From: Eucalyptus grandis
Lineage: Eukaryota > Streptophyta > Magnoliopsida > Myrtales > Myrtaceae
Direction: 5' to 3'
Length of the DNA stretch: 64,000 bases
NCBI RefSeq assembly: GCF_016545825.1
Contig: NC_052622.1
Span: 43,547,263 to 43,611,262, forward strand
Below are positions 48,770-62,000 of this stretch, in pieces. A program made the position numbers and the translations under genes. The notes beneath the pieces were generated by a model. The model saw nothing but the letters and a program-made list of their open reading frames with translations, searched no databases and was not told where the DNA came from. How positions within the stretch are numbered: position 1 is the first letter of the stretch; each line of letters begins with the position of its first letter.

Positions 48770-48776
48770 TATAAAT
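48770..48776 (+). promoter_or_regulatory. TATA box of cytosolic glutamine synthetase
   Basis: TATAAAT lies 105 bp before the GS1 start codon, after a C/T-rich stretch, at a normal distance for a short 5' leader. Confidence 0.65.
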
Positions 48777-48874
48777 GGTGATGATTGCACCAAGGGAGCT
48801 TTGATCCAAGCCTGCCCTTTCTCTCTATTTCTCTTGCTGAAGCTTTTGTGGGTTCGTCCTCGAAGAAGAAGAAG

Positions 48875-51657
48875 ATGTCTCTGCTCTCGGATCTTCTGAA
48901 CCTCAACCTCTCGGACACCACCGAGAAGATAATCGCGGAGTACATATGGTACGTTCCCTCGGATCCGAGCCGGGTCCTCCGTCGCCTTGCGATTCTTTCC
49001 GTTGCCCTTCTGGTGTTGACTTGCTGAATCTTCCGTTTCTTGACGTCCTTTGTCTAAAGTAGAATCTAAATCTTGGTTTCCCATGAATCTTTTTTGTTTT
49101 TCTTTTGGACCAGGATCGGTGGATCGGGTATGGACTTGAGAAGCAAAGCGAGGGTATAGTGATTTCTCTTCTCGGCGTTAAAAAAAAAAGAGATCCATTA
49201 GTAGATCACATGATGGCGTTGCCTACTTTACTGGATCTTGACTTTAGTTTCTGGGAAATTTTCTTGATCTTGTAGACTCTTAATGGACCGGTCAGCGATC
49301 CGGCAAAGCTTCCGAGGTGGAATTACGATGGCTCAAGCACTGGCCAGGCTCCCGGCGAAGACAGTGAAGTCATATTATAGTATGTGCTCTCTCTCTCTCT
49401 CACTCCCCGTCCCTGTATGTTTTCTCTTCTGTTATTTGTACTATTCATAATTTGTTTTCTGGGGTATTGATAAGTGAAATGGCATATTTTGGTGTCTTGT
49501 GATAGTCCCCAAGCGATTTTCAAGGACCCATTTAGGAGGGGGAACAATATTTTGGTGAGCGAATCTTGGGAATCTCTTATCTTTTACATTTATTAGCTTC
49601 CAAACCGTATATTATAACGATTTTGTAAGATTAAAAGTTGATTTTTCCATTTAAGCAAAGCATAGAACCTCTTTCATTATTCGTCCCCCCCTTTAAAAAA
49701 AAATTAATCATGCGAGCGATATATATTTTCATATTTGAAGGTCATGTGCGATGCTTACACTCCTGCTGGAGAGCCCATCCCCACGAACAAGAGATTCGAT
49801 GCTGCCAAGATCTTCAGCCAGCCAGATGTTGTGGCTGAAGTGCCTTGGTACAGTACCCAAATTTTCTCAGCTTAATTACTTTTTAATCCACTGGTTTCAA
49901 CACAACTCCAGATGCTAATGAGAACTGGGGATGAGAAACAGGTATGGGATTGAGCAAGAATACACCTTGTTGCAGAAGAATGTGAGGTGGCCGCTCGGGT
50001 GGCCGGTGGGAGGTTACCCTGGACCTCAGGTGATTAGCTTAGAACCATGCCAATGCCCCTCTTTCATTGAAATAGCCTTGTTATATGCTTGTTATCTTTG
50101 TCATCCTCGTATGTGATTAGGGCTTTCATTGAATATGTTTAGCCTAAGACAATCCTTGCCACATTTTTTGTTTGGCTTTGTGCATCTGATAGGGACCGTA
50201 CTACTGCGGTGTTGGAGCTGACAAGGCACTGGGGAGGGACATCGTGGATTCTCACTACAAGGCTTGTCTCTATGCTGGGATTAACATCAGTGGCATCAAT
50301 GGCGAAGTCATGCCCGGACAGGTACACTTAAACCTCGAACCCTTTAATAAAAATGGGGGAAAAAAAAAGAGAGGAGGAATTTGTCCTGTTTCTTGCCTGT
50401 GTTCTTGAAATTTCCAAAACTTTGTTGCTTCTGAACAATTTATCGTTATTGCAAATCTCATACCACGTTCATAAATCTTATGATAGTGGGAATTCCAAGT
50501 CGGCCCTGCTGTTGGCATCTCCGCAGGAGATGAACTGTGGGTGGCTCGCTACATCTTGGAGGTACTTAAGAAAGAACCATTTATTTATTTATTTTTGCAA
50601 TTGACACTTTTTTCCATTGTTCTCGATGGTAGTTGAAAGTAACTCGTGATTTTGCGTTCTTCTTTCCTTATTGACAGAGGATCACCGAAATTGCGGATGT
50701 TGTCCTCTCCTTTGACCCCAAACCCATTCAGGTCAACCCGGATTTCCCAGGATGATGTTCATATGCTTCATTGTAATATTTGTCTCTAGATATTGACTCT
50801 GTAAATTACTTTTTTTTTCCCCAAATAGGGTGACTGGAATGGTGCCGGTGCCCACACAAACTACAGGTAAATTTGCACAAGAGCGTTGAATAGTATGAAT
50901 GCCTTTATTGACTTTGTGCATAGTTTATCAAAGGAAATGGTATGTGCAGACTGTAGAGGGTATGGTGCTTAATAAATAAGGCTTCAAATTTGAATTTGAC
51001 CGTTGAGTTTTACAGTACCAAGTCAATGAGGAACGAGGGAGGATACGAGATTATCAAGAAGGCGATTGAGAAGCTCGGACTAAGGCACAAGGAGCACATT
51101 GCTGCCTATGGTGAAGGCAATGAGCGACGTCTGACCGGACGACATGAAACAGCCGACATCAACACCTTCAAATGGGTAATTAAATTTTCATTTTGCATTC
51201 AAAATACTAAGCTTTACCAATAGACCAGAGAATGTGGTAATCTTTTCAACTACGTTCGCTAATCGACGTAGATGCTAGAATAAGTCATATAAGCAGCGAA
51301 CTCTTCCGACCATTCGACATCCGTCAAGTGGCCAAAATTCGATGAGCTAAAAAAATGGTAGCCGATGTGAGATTATAAGTCCCAAATAGTTTGGTTGAGT
51401 GATCAAGGTAGAGAGTTTGATGCAGTTACGCGCATTGGCGCAAGCTAGCCACGACTAAGATTCGTACCCCGAGCTAATCTCCAAAATGGGTGTCTTTTTA
51501 CCAGGGAGTGGCCAACCGTGGAGCGTCAATTAGGGTTGGGAGAGACACGGAGAGAGAAGGCAAGGGCTACTTCGAGGACCGAAGGCCAGCCTCCAACATG
51601 GATCCATATGTGGTGACCTCCATGATTGCGGAGACCACCATCCTCTGGAACCCATGA
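48875..51657 (+). CDS. GLN1: Cytosolic glutamine synthetase (GS1)
   Basis: Twelve exons with GT-AG introns and consistent phase encode 356 aa, the standard GS1 length: 48875-48948, 49114-49153, 49276-49379, 49506-49554, 49741-49847, 49942-50029, 50193-50321, 50487-50561, 50678-50731, 50829-50866, 51016-51175 and 51505-51657. The enzyme joins ammonium to glutamate using ATP in the cytosol and forms a decamer. Recognisable segments are the beta-grasp N-terminus [85 protein letters not shown], the ATP loop region [29 protein letters not shown], and [16 protein letters not shown], ending in ETTILWNP. There is no plastid transit peptide, which separates it from GS2. The poly(A) signal AATAAA is at 51961-51966. 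Confidence 0.97.
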
Positions 51658-51960
51658 AGGACCATAGACGATTGAGAAGCAGAAGAAGCCAACCACCACC
51701 ACCGACTTGATTTTCTCCGAAATCAAGCTTTGATGCGATCGAAAACAAGAACATTTGTTGGGCTTCTCTGTGTTTGTTGTCCTTGTGGGGAATTGTTGAT
51801 AACAAGAAAAATTGTACCTGGTTCTGTTGCTTTTCTTCTTCAAAATTTGGTTGTCTTGTGCTAGGGTTAAATCTTAGTAAATTCCGCATCATGTATATCG
51901 TCGTGATGTCTTCGGACGTCCAGGCATTGCCGCGTACCGTTTGCATTTGTCTTTATGATG

Positions 51961-51966
51961 AATAAA
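51961..51966 (+). terminator. Poly(A) signal of GS1
   Basis: AATAAA lies 304 bp past the GS1 stop codon, the clearest canonical signal in its 3' flank. Confidence 0.6.
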
Positions 51967-51969
51967 GTC

Positions 51970-53245
51970 GACGACTGCTCGACAACTTAGCGTGTTCCCT
52001 TTTGCTTATGATCTGTTTTTGTATTGGGAAGATGTATCTTTTCTTTATAACGTTCCTCGTAATTTATGAAGCGTTGAAAAGGGTGTGCAAATTGGAAGAT
52101 GCAATCATGTTGAAGAACGGAACGAGAACCACATGGTAAACCCGGCGGTTGGTAGGTGGAGTCACGATTCACGATTTTGAGTTGGGGAGAACGAGTAAAT
52201 TTCGTAGATACAAGCGTTCTACATCACCACCAAACTCGCCATGATTAATCAGATTCTGAAATTTCGCCTTGACGGGGATGGTTTGTACAGCAGTCCGACA
52301 AAACACAACAACCACAACAAGGTCAGCCGGTTCATTTTTTAGCACATCGAACTGTTTCGACGGTCAATGTTACGTATAACTGGAGTTTGAAATGATGAAA
52401 GTAAGGGAGATAAAACGTCAAAAAAGAAAGTCATAACGGTAAAAGATGGCGAAGGCTTGGCCAAATAAAGATCCACACTACCATCCAACAGAGAACTGTA
52501 GCTCTCGTGACCTTGGTGGTCATCCTTTTCCACACAGAAAAATGCCAAAATTCAGACGGCGTTTGTTTCCCAAGAACTTATCAGATTTCTAGATTAGCCC
52601 CCAGACAAAAAAGATAAAATCGAGAAAGAGAGAGGATTATATCATCGATTCTAAGGTGAGAATTAGGTCAAGCATCTAGATCTTTGAATCAGTCACTGGA
52701 CGATATGGTGGCGTTTGTCTTGGGAGCTACTCTTCCACATGTCTTTCCACCTTTATGGCCACACACTCACCAACCCACCAACCCCACATGCACAGAGAAG
52801 TCAATTACACCACTCATCCCATAATTGAATCTTGGAGCCCCCACCAGTTCAGATCGCTGGGAGAGAATCCCATCGTCTAGGGTTTCTTCAGTTCTCGATT
52901 CTTAGTCTACCGAAAAAAATTTTAAAAAAATGAAAAACATATATTTATATATTTGTTCTGTCCATCTCCATCTCGAGGTAGATATCTGAAGAATAGTATA
53001 CGGAGTTTAATTAGAAGAAAATTAAGAGAAATAGAAGAGATATCTCCGTCTCCAACTACAACCACCTAATCCTAGGAAAGGCAAAACACGCATCTAGGGT
53101 TATCAGATGTTGACGTGAATGTGTGAACTGAATTCTGACAAAAAATAAAATAAAATGTGTGAACTGAATCCTTTGTTCTAAATTTTAAACCCAATTTGTT
53201 TACTTTGAAATTGGATCATTTTTTTAAGGAATGAGAATCCTATTA
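51970..53245. other. Intergenic between GS1 and the LINE
   Basis: No coding signal was seen. The DNA is moderately AT-rich with short A-runs near 52920. The small minus-strand frames are not supported. Confidence 0.55.
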
Positions 53246-53841
53246 CTCTACAATCATGATCCGGATTCGGTATCATCTCTCTTAGATCATTGGTCGATAG
53301 ATTTTTTTTCAAGGAATATGCCCAGATCAATAACTAAATAAGACAATATTAAATCCATATAAGTGTGAGCGTTGCCGTATACCCAAAACCTCTCGTTTCG
53401 TCGAGCCTGTTTCTACCGCCATGGTAGTCTCTTACGTCTTCTTTAAACCCTACCTTCCCTGATTCTATATTTCTGCCTTTGTAATGGTGATTTCCCCTGC
53501 GTTATCTTCCAGTCCGTCCCATCGCAATTCTCTCTACTCCACTTTCAGCTACAAAACCCATGTTCTGCTTCGCATTGGTGGCCTTTCTTCCATCCGTCAA
53601 TTCCTTCATCTTCTTCATGCAATTGCGGTCCTTTTACCATGAATTTCTCTAGCCATATCTATCTTTCACGCTCTATCTTTCCCTTCCGCTTTATCCTCCT
53701 TGCATGCATGGACTATCTGCTTCCCATCTCACCATCCATAGTGCAATTTAGTTCTATTTCACCTTTTCACCATCATCGCAGTCAGTGCTTTCTTATTCAG
53801 TGTTTGCATGTCGTCGCAACTCATCGTAACCAGTAATTTCC

Positions 53842-54774
53842 ATGGCCGACTCTACTCACCAAGATGATGCTCGGGTTGCTGCTCTTTGCAATCGACTTGG
53901 CCGTCTCTGGCCTGACCATGGCGTTGACATTTGGGAAGATGAAGTACCACCAGAGAAACTGCAAGAATGTAAACTTACTTTAATTGGTAAAATTCTGTCC
54001 AATCCTACTATCAACTTTCCTGCTTTTCAGAGCACCTTAAGAAGAGTCTGGCGCAATGACTATGTTCAAATCTCTACACGTGAAGATGGATTCTATATAT
54101 TTAAATTCAATACTGAAGGTGAAAAGCAGCGCGTCCTAGACAACGGCCATTGGTTGTTTGGCCATCACCTAATTATTCTCAAACCTTGGTTGCCCAATAC
54201 CCCTTTACAATGCTATGACTTTGCAACTTGTGTGTTTTGGGTACAAATTTTTGGTCTTCCTCTAGAACGCTGCACAGAAAATTTGATTACAAGAGCTGTC
54301 CGACAAATAGGCAAGGTCTAGGAGGTGAGAATTGAAGGTAATGACAGTTCTTCAGCTAAATCAGTGCGGGTTAAGGTTGAACTCAATTTAAAAGAACCTC
54401 TGCAATCTGGCAAACTCATCAGGGTTGACGGGAAACATATATGGCTCGACTTCAGATATGAACGTTTATCACATTATTGTTATTCATGTGGTCTTCTTGG
54501 CCATTATGCCATGTACTGCAATGATATCCCTTATGATGCAGCAAAACTTGAAGAACCTAACAACTTGTCTTATGGCAAATGGTTGAGGGCAGAGGTCAAT
54601 CAACATAGTCCATTCTGGTTTGCATTTTATGAGCCAAATACAAATCAAGACGATGTCGAAGAAATAGTCGAGGAAACTAGCTCCATTACTCCTTATCTGA
54701 AGAATAGTATACGAGAACATTCATCAAGCCTTCTCCTTTCAAACAGAAATCTCCTATGTTCAACCAGCCAATGA
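53842..54774 (+). pseudogene. LINE ORF1 (DUF4283/CCHC nucleic-acid-binding), stop-interrupted
   Basis: The frame starts MADSTHQDDARVAALCNRLG, runs to a TAG at 54319-54321, and continues in the same frame to 54774. The first half fits the DUF4283-like domain of plant LINE ORF1 (REDGFYIFKFNTEGEKQRVL, LNNGHWLFGHHLI-type pattern, ATCVFWVQIFGLPLERC). The second half has a CCHC knuckle, CYSCGLLGHYAMYC, spacing C-x2-C-x4-H-x4-C. The product would bind element RNA. The sequence breaks down after 54774 before reaching ORF2. Confidence 0.8.
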
Positions 54775-54989
54775 TACCACAAATTAGAGAATTCCTCCAG
54801 CAAGAAATTAAGACTCCACGAGTCTCCAAATCTAGTCCTCCAGAAAAAAACCAAAAGATACAATCCTTATGGGATTTCCTCTAATGTCAACCTTGATGAC
54901 TCAACTAATACCCCTATCATTTCCTCCGAAGGGGTTGGAACAGAGGTGGCTTGCCTAAAAAGCCACCACGGGACATCTAGGGTTGACAA

Positions 54990-57900
54990 TTCAAGCATTA
55001 AAGGCCCTTGTTGATCGTTTTTTTGATGGAAACGAAAAATCAAGACATGATGATTCAGCGTATTAAGAGAAAGCTGAAGTTTTCAAGTTCTTTTATAGTT
55101 AATCCTATGGGTTTGGCTGGAGGTTTGGTCATCTTTTGGAATGACTAGGAGGTGACGTTAAAGCAACTTGCCATTTTAACTATTTGTACCAAGAAAATAA
55201 AACTATGAGACTTACTTGTCTTCATGCCTTCCATATTCCATCTGAACTTCAAGTTCCTTTCCATGGGTGTGTATTGGTGATTATAATGATATCCTTTATC
55301 TGGGAAAAGCGGGGCAAAAGAATTATTGAGTCATATAGATTAAATTCCTTTCGAGAGTTTGTGAATGATTGTATGTTTATGGACATTGAAAGTAAAGGCT
55401 GCTTTTATACATGGGTAAATAAAAGAGATGGTGCTGAAGCCATTAAAGAAAGGCTTGCACCATTGATCGGCGATTATCTTACCCGGGGCGGAGTCTTTGC
55501 TTTTTTAGCCTCGATCATAGGAACCGCACTCCTTTAAAAGGAAGAAAACTTTCTGTTTTGAAGCTTTCTGGCTGCAAGAGAGAGACTGTAAATCGATCAT
55601 CAACACTGCATGGACTTCATCAGCAATACAACCTCAATCACTGACTAGCAAGCTACAACGTACTTCATTTGCTCTTGCCAAGTGGAGTAAATCCCTCCGA
55701 GAATCACAAAGAACAACCAGCAACAAGTCTACACATTACAACAGCAACTTCACATCACATTCTACGACAAAGCACTTGTATCTAGCCTACAAGATGAAAT
55801 TCACAAAATATGGTAGAGGGAAGAAACTTATTGGGCAATGCGTTCTCGGATCCAATGGCTACGGGAGGGTGACAAAAATACAAAGTTTTTTCATGCAACT
55901 ACTATCCAACGTCGCCAACGAAATCGAATCAGCATGTTAAAAGATGAGCACCTTGGCTGGATTCGTGATCCTACTCAGCTTAAATGTATCACGCAATCCT
56001 ATTTTGAACATCTCTATCGCTCAACTGGTTTTCGAGATTATCATCCTGTTCTTACACAATGCCATCAGGTCATCACAGCAGATATGAATACAATTTTAAC
56101 AGCAAGTGTTACTAGAGCGGAAGTTAAGCAAGCTGCTTTCCAGCTTGGAGCCAACAAAGCCCCTGGTCCGGATGGTTTTAACGGGTTATTCTTTCATAAC
56201 AACTGGGATATTATTCACGATGACATCTTTACATCAGTCAGCAATTTTTTCAATACAGGAGTGATGTCCCCTACTGTCAACAGGACTCTAATTTCTCTTA
56301 TCCCTAAGGTGCCTCATCCGGAAAGGTTAGAACAAGATCGCCCTATTAGTCTATGCAATTTCACTTACAAAATCATTTCTAAAGTGTTGGCCAACCGTTT
56401 TAAAGCAGTTTCTTCCAGCACTAATCTCATAACGAGTGCTTACGTCGCAGGTAGAATGATTCAAGACAATATAATGGTTGTGCAAGAGGTTTTGCATCAT
56501 TTAAATCACAGCAATCGAAAGAAACATTTTCAAGCGGTTTTAAAGCTCGACATGCAGAAAGCTTATGATCGGATTGAGTGGGATTTTTTAGAGGACTATC
56601 TTAAACAACTAGGCTTCCATGTTCAATGGGTTCGGTGGGTTATGCAATGCGTCACCACCACCACTTTCAGTGTTAAATTTAATGGTGAATTGTTAGATTA
56701 TTTTCATCCTACAAGGGGTCTAAGACAAGGCGATCCACTATCTCCATATTTATTTATCCTTGTCGCTAATCTCTTATCTACTCTCATGCATCAAGCTGTT
56801 CAATCAGGCACACTAAAAGGACTCAAACTGAATCGGTACTGCCCTACTCTTTCTCATTTATTTTTCGCGGATGATGCAATCTTTTTCTTGACTGGAACTA
56901 CCTTAGAAAGTCAGAATCTATCCAATGTTTTACATCAGTATTGTCTATCAACTGGCCAAGCTATAAACAGAAACAAATCTGGCTTATTCTGTGGTAAGGG
57001 CTGTCCTCTGATTTTACAACAAAACCTTGCTGCAGAGCTACGAGTTCCTGTTATATCTAAGATAGGCAAGTATTTGGGTATTCCATTTGACTGGGGTTCA
57101 TCTAAGAAGGACATGTTTGCATGGATTTTGGGTCGTATTTGTGCTAAACTTGATGGCTGGAAAGAGCACTTTCTATCTAAAGGAGGGAAGGAAATCTTGT
57201 TAAAGACGGTAGTGCAGGCTCTCCCGCAATATGCAATGTCTATTTTTAAACTTCCAGTTTCTATCTGTAAATCCATAGAGCAGAGAATTGCCAAATTCTG
57301 GTGGCAAACAAGTAATACTACAACTGGTATTCATTGGAGAGCATGGGATATTCTAAAACAGAGGAAGCTGGCAGGTGGCCTTGGCTTTCGTGATCTCTTA
57401 ACCTTTAACAAAGCCCTCTTAGGAAAACAAGCCTGGCAACTATTTCAAAACCCCACCTCACTTTGGGCTAAACTTTTCAAAGGCCTATATTATCATTCCA
57501 CCAGTTTTTGGCATGCAAGGAATAAAACCAACTCCTCTTGGGGATGGAAAAGTTTACTCTTAGGTCGAGATACAATTCTTCCTAAGCTTCAGTGGTCTGT
57601 GGGAGATGGACAGCAAATAAACATTCGAAATGATAAATGGCTTACCTCTGGCATAATTGGTGGACCAGCCCCTCGAGCAGAATCTCAACTGGTTGCTGGT
57701 TTTATAATCCCTCCTGCTCAGTTTTGGAATATCTCTCTTCTTCATCAGCATTTTGACCAGCATATTGTTGAGGAGATTCTCACTATTCCATTAAGTCGCG
57801 CTCCTTCAGCTGATCATCTTATCTGGACAGGAACAAAATCAGGTCAGTATTCAGTTAAATCGGCCTACAACTTCCTCAGACAATTAGCCTATCCTACAAA

Positions 57901-58780
57901 CCCCAACCTTCCCTCATCCTCTTATCAACCATCAGCCCATCTCTGGCGATCTATCTGGCATCTCAATACCCCTCCTCGGATTAAAGTTTTTCTCTGGTCC
58001 TTGTGTCATAATGCTCTCCCTACCAAATTTAATCTCTTTCGAAGACACATCTTACCAGACCCTCTCTGTCAACTCTGCTCTATGCACACCCCTGAAACTA
58101 CCGAACACATTCTGTTATTTTGCCCATGGACATCAAACATTTGGTCTCATCCAAAAGTACAAATTTCTCATTCAGCCTACAATAGAAATCGAATGGATGC
58201 GTGGCTGGAGGAAGTTTTTGAAAGTAAGGTGGGTTTACCTTCCAAATCGATCGTTGCTTCCATCCTCTGGCAGATATGGAAGGCGCGCAACCATTTTATT
58301 TTTCGGCAGCAGCGAACAGATCCTGATCAACTTGTAGATGTAGCCCTCGCAGACGCAATGCTATACTGAAACTCACTACAGCAATCGGCCACTACGAACT
58401 CTGCTTTGCTCAACCCTAATCGGCTTTGGACTCCACCGGATCAAGGAAGTTTTAAAGCGAATATTGATGGGGCTTTTACCTCCGATACCCACTCTGGTGC
58501 AATCGCATGTATCCTCAGAGATCATTAGTATCTTCGGCGGATCTTCCTTATTTGTGCGTCCTTCACGATGAAGCTCAAGCCCTAATTTCCCACTCACTTA
58601 TTTGCTCAGGGCAAGGAAGAAGATCACCTAATCATCGAAACTGTCTAACCCTTGTGGAAACCCTCAATGATTTCATCACCATGGGAGATTACCTTTTATT
58701 GCAGATGTTTCTCGCGGCTCTCCTTTGTAAGCGGATTCAACAGCAAGAAGCTAATGTAGAATAAGGCCCAAGCACAAATT
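54990..58780 (+). pseudogene. LINE ORF2 (endonuclease, reverse transcriptase, RNase H), broken
   Basis: The endonuclease region survives as pieces, for example VNPMGLAGGLVIFW near 55100 followed by a stop, and a second frame at 55184-55537. From 55838 to 58369 one frame of 843 codons is open. It holds RT motifs NKAPGPDGFNGLFF, RPISLCNFTYKIISKVLANR, LKLDMQKAYDRIEW, RGLRQGDPLSPYLFILV and the catalytic FADDAIFF. A zf-RVT domain follows (LWRSIWHLNTPPRIKVFLWS, then CQLCSMHTPETTEHILLFC). RNase H appears only as FKANIDGAF near 58450, then stops. The RT core is remarkably intact for a broken element, so the damage lies at its edges. The ATG at 55838 is just the first in the open part. Confidence 0.87.
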
Positions 58781-58931
58781 CTCTATCACCTTCTTGGCCC
58801 AACTTTCCTTGCACCGTTAATGTCTCTGCTGTGTAAACGCCCTATCTACGGCTTGTAATTTTCGTCCGCCTTGAATACTAATATCATCGTTTCTAACTAA
58901 AAAAAAAAAAAAAAAAAACTACACTCGTGAT

Positions 58932-61030
58932 TTACTTATGATTATGTATTGACTCGAGGCCGTGTAAGAGAGTGGAGAGCAAGAACTAATGTAGAATAGC
59001 TGACAAATGTTTATATGAGAACTTTTGAGTTTTATAAAAGTGGCCGGTCTTACTTACACCATAAATGACAGATCGGTTTTAAATTATCATAACTTTTTGA
59101 ACGGGAAGGAGTTATAACACATATCAAATCAAAGAGGATTGAGAGATATGTAAATCTGCAAAGCTGATTTGGGTAAATGCTTGATCTCCAAATTTGTGCA
59201 TTCTTCTTGATTTCCAAGTAGTCAAAGATTTCAGACGTGTTTTACAAATTTTTAAAATGTATTTTGAAGACTTTCCCCTTAATCAATATTTTTTTCCTTA
59301 ATTTTGTTGTTTGATTTTAATTATTTGAGTGTTTCCTAAAGGGTAACCTCTTTGTAAATAAGTGCTCAATACAATGTAAACGGTACTTCATTATTCAAAA
59401 TAAATATTATCCTTTAGAATACTTTTCCAAGCATAGCTTCCTCTACATCAAGATCATGGCATCAAAACAACACGTTATGTGTGATCGATTGCTCGATACC
59501 TTTTGAGTTGAGTAAATGCACCCAAAGATAAATTGATCATCTAGAATCATATATTTCATCGATTACTAATGCAAACTAGTCATATCAAAAGCATTGTACT
59601 TGTTATGATAAAACAATCAGTTCTAAATTTATTGTGTGGATATCAATTCAATTATAAACTTTTAAATTTTGAAATTTTAGTCCTAAATTTTTATATGAAA
59701 TTCAAATGTAGTCATTTCGATGAATTTTCGGTGAAAATTGTTGATGTGGCGGTTCATTCATTGCAATTTGTCTTATGTGGCACACCACCACATCAGCAAT
59801 TTCTGACAAAAATTAATCGAAATAATTACATTGGAATTTCGTGCAAAGATTATACTAATAAATTGGCAAATTGGAAAGGTTATGAATGAATCGGTATCCC
59901 TACAATAAGTTTATGATTGATTGGGTAATTTTCCCTTAAATTCTCATACAAGCCCCTTAATTATTTGTTGGTCAAGATGTTGAGAGATTTTCTATTTGGG
60001 AACTAGAAACCATCCATTTGAATCTCACCAATTGTATGCAAACTATTTTAAGTCAAAATCATCTACATAAACCAAAGGTCTAAACTAAATGGATATTCCC
60101 TAGACCTCCACACCGGTGACCTTGAATTATCAAAAGAATTATACTCGTACGGCATATCATGACAAAGCTCCGTTACTCTCTTTTATTTGACCAGATATCG
60201 TGATTAAGTTGACTTTTCATAGTTTACGCTACATTATATTCATGTCAAATCTATGTCATGGCAGATGGTAGGTACCATCACCATACCAATACCTTTACAC
60301 TTCATCAATCATGTTCATGTCTCTTTTCTTTTCCTCATTTTCTTTTCCTCCTCTCATTACTCATAGAAGGCCTCAACCTACCTACGTTATAATGTCAAAT
60401 TATTATGTACGACCTCCTATAATAGAGACCATGGAAAATCGGTGAAATGGATGAGAGGCCTTGACGTACCGATGCAGCAACAAGGTGTTAATTATTTAGT
60501 TAACTTAGGTCTATTTCATATTTATTTTTAGGTGAATGACTTTATTGACTAGTATTTAGTGTTATCTACACTTTGGCTTTTGGTCATGGTCCACGTCAGA
60601 GAACGCTTATCTTGTAGGCCACTGCCTAAAAGGCTAGAATAAAAGTAAAGAAAAAGCAACGAGGACAAATCAATTGAGAACGCAAAGCAGTTTATTATGT
60701 CGAGCAGAGGCTAGTCATGACTGCGAAAGGACCTAGGTACATAGATGCGTAATTTTAGTCCTTATATATATGAGAAATGAATGTATTATTTCTACTTATA
60801 ATTTTCTGAATTTATAATAAAATGTTCCTCTCAAGGATTTGTTTCGGATTTACTGAGCACAAGCATTAGTCTTTACATAAATTATTTAGGATCGGTGGCA
60901 GGATCTTGGATTATTCTTATCTAACTAGATGTTTTAGAGAGTTTGGACTCAATGGGCTCGTTAGGATGGCCTGACATATTCTCTCACTATTTCTAGTGGA
61001 ATTGGTGTCAGTTTATGTCCCCTGACATGC
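58932..61030. other. Intergenic, AT-rich
   Basis: No gene is supported. One copy of the TTTAGTCCTAAA-type dispersed repeat lies at about 59620-59790, with TTTTAGTCCTAAATTT, GTAGTCATTTCGA and GATGTGGCGG in the order seen at 46845-46965. Confidence 0.5.
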
Positions 61031-61039
61031 GATGCTTCT

Positions 61040-61470
61040 TTTAGGGCACGTTTGACAACCGACAAAATAGTGAAAATTTCTATTTTTTTGTTCCTAGGAG
61101 TAAATTTGGAATATAAGGCCCCGTTTGTTTGCGTTTCTTTTTTTTGTTTTTAAACAGTTTTTATTTTTTTGTTCCTGGAACAAAAAAAGTAAACGTTTGT
61201 GTGCGTTTCTGTTGTTTTTTGTTCTTTGTTCAGTGAAAAAAAGAAACAAACAGAAACACGAACACAAATCAAACACTTTTTTTTTCTTTTTTTCTTTTAT
61301 TTTCTTGTTCTTCTTTCATGGCCGAGGCCGGTCGCCGGCCTCGGCCACGGCCGGACGCGCCTAAATCGTTTGATAAATTTTTTATTTTCGAGAATAAATT
61401 AACTGAAAAGTAAAAAAGGTTGATTTTTTTGTTTCCAAGAACAATTTCATAATCAAGCCAACCTTTTTTT
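61040..61470. repeat. Inverted-end repeat element, third copy
   Basis: GGCACGTTTGACAACC and a TTTGTTCCT-rich end are followed by an internal CCGTTTGTTTGCGTTTC block, poly-pyrimidine, a GC-rich core (GGCCGAGGCCGGTCGCCGGC at about 61320), and an A/T end with GTTTCCAAGAACAA. The two CGTTTG-type starts suggest one element inserted into another. Confidence 0.45.
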
Positions 61471-61670
61471 TTTTCTCTTTTCTCTTCTTTCTTCTCTCTT
61501 GCCGCTGTCCACCGTCACTAGTCGCTAGTAGCTCGCCTAGCCACCGATGACATGAGTAGGGGTGAGCATGGTCCGGGTTTGGCTGATCCCCCCCTAACCT
61601 TAGGACCAACCCGGACAGTGCTGGTCCTCAATTTTTGGGACCGAGAACCTACACTATTGAGCTTGGGACC

Positions 61671-62000
61671 GAGGACCGAACCGACCTAATGGGTTCGGTC
61701 CGATTCCAAGGTCAACTCAGGACCAATCTATAATTGTTTATTTCATTTTTTGTACTCCTTAAAAAAATAATTGAGGACCAAACTGACCCAATAGGTTCGG
61801 TCCGATTTCAAGGTCAACCTAAGATCAACCAATAATTTTTTATTTCATTTTTTGTACTCCTTAAAAAAACGATTGAGAACCAAACTGACCCAATGGGTTT
61901 AGTCCAGTTTTAGGGTCAACCCAAAACCAATCAATAATTTTTTATTTCATTTTTTGTACTTCTTAAAAGAATAACCGATGACCATACTGACTCAATGGGT
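61671..62000. repeat. Tandem array of about 102-bp units
   Basis: Three full units and the start of a fourth begin at 61671, 61773, 61875 and 61977. Each contains GAGGACCAAACTGACCCAAT then GGGTTCGGTCC, GGTCAAC, and a TTTATTTCATTTTTTGTACT block. Spacing is constant at 102 bp and copies differ by scattered substitutions. Confidence 0.85.

Larger units (their letters stand above)
53248..58931 (+). mobile_element. Degenerate L1-type LINE retrotransposon
   Basis: Full-length-looking non-LTR element in plus orientation: a 5' untranslated part, a broken gag-like ORF1, a broken ORF2 with endonuclease remnants, reverse transcriptase, a zinc-binding C-terminal domain and RNase H remnant, and a poly-A tail at 58899-58918. 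A possible worn target-site duplication is CTACAATCATGAT (53248-53260) against CTACACTCGTGAT (58919-58931), 11 of 13 identical; it would put the body at 53261-58918. The 5' boundary rests only on that match. Several stops and frame changes mean it cannot move by itself. Confidence 0.88.
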
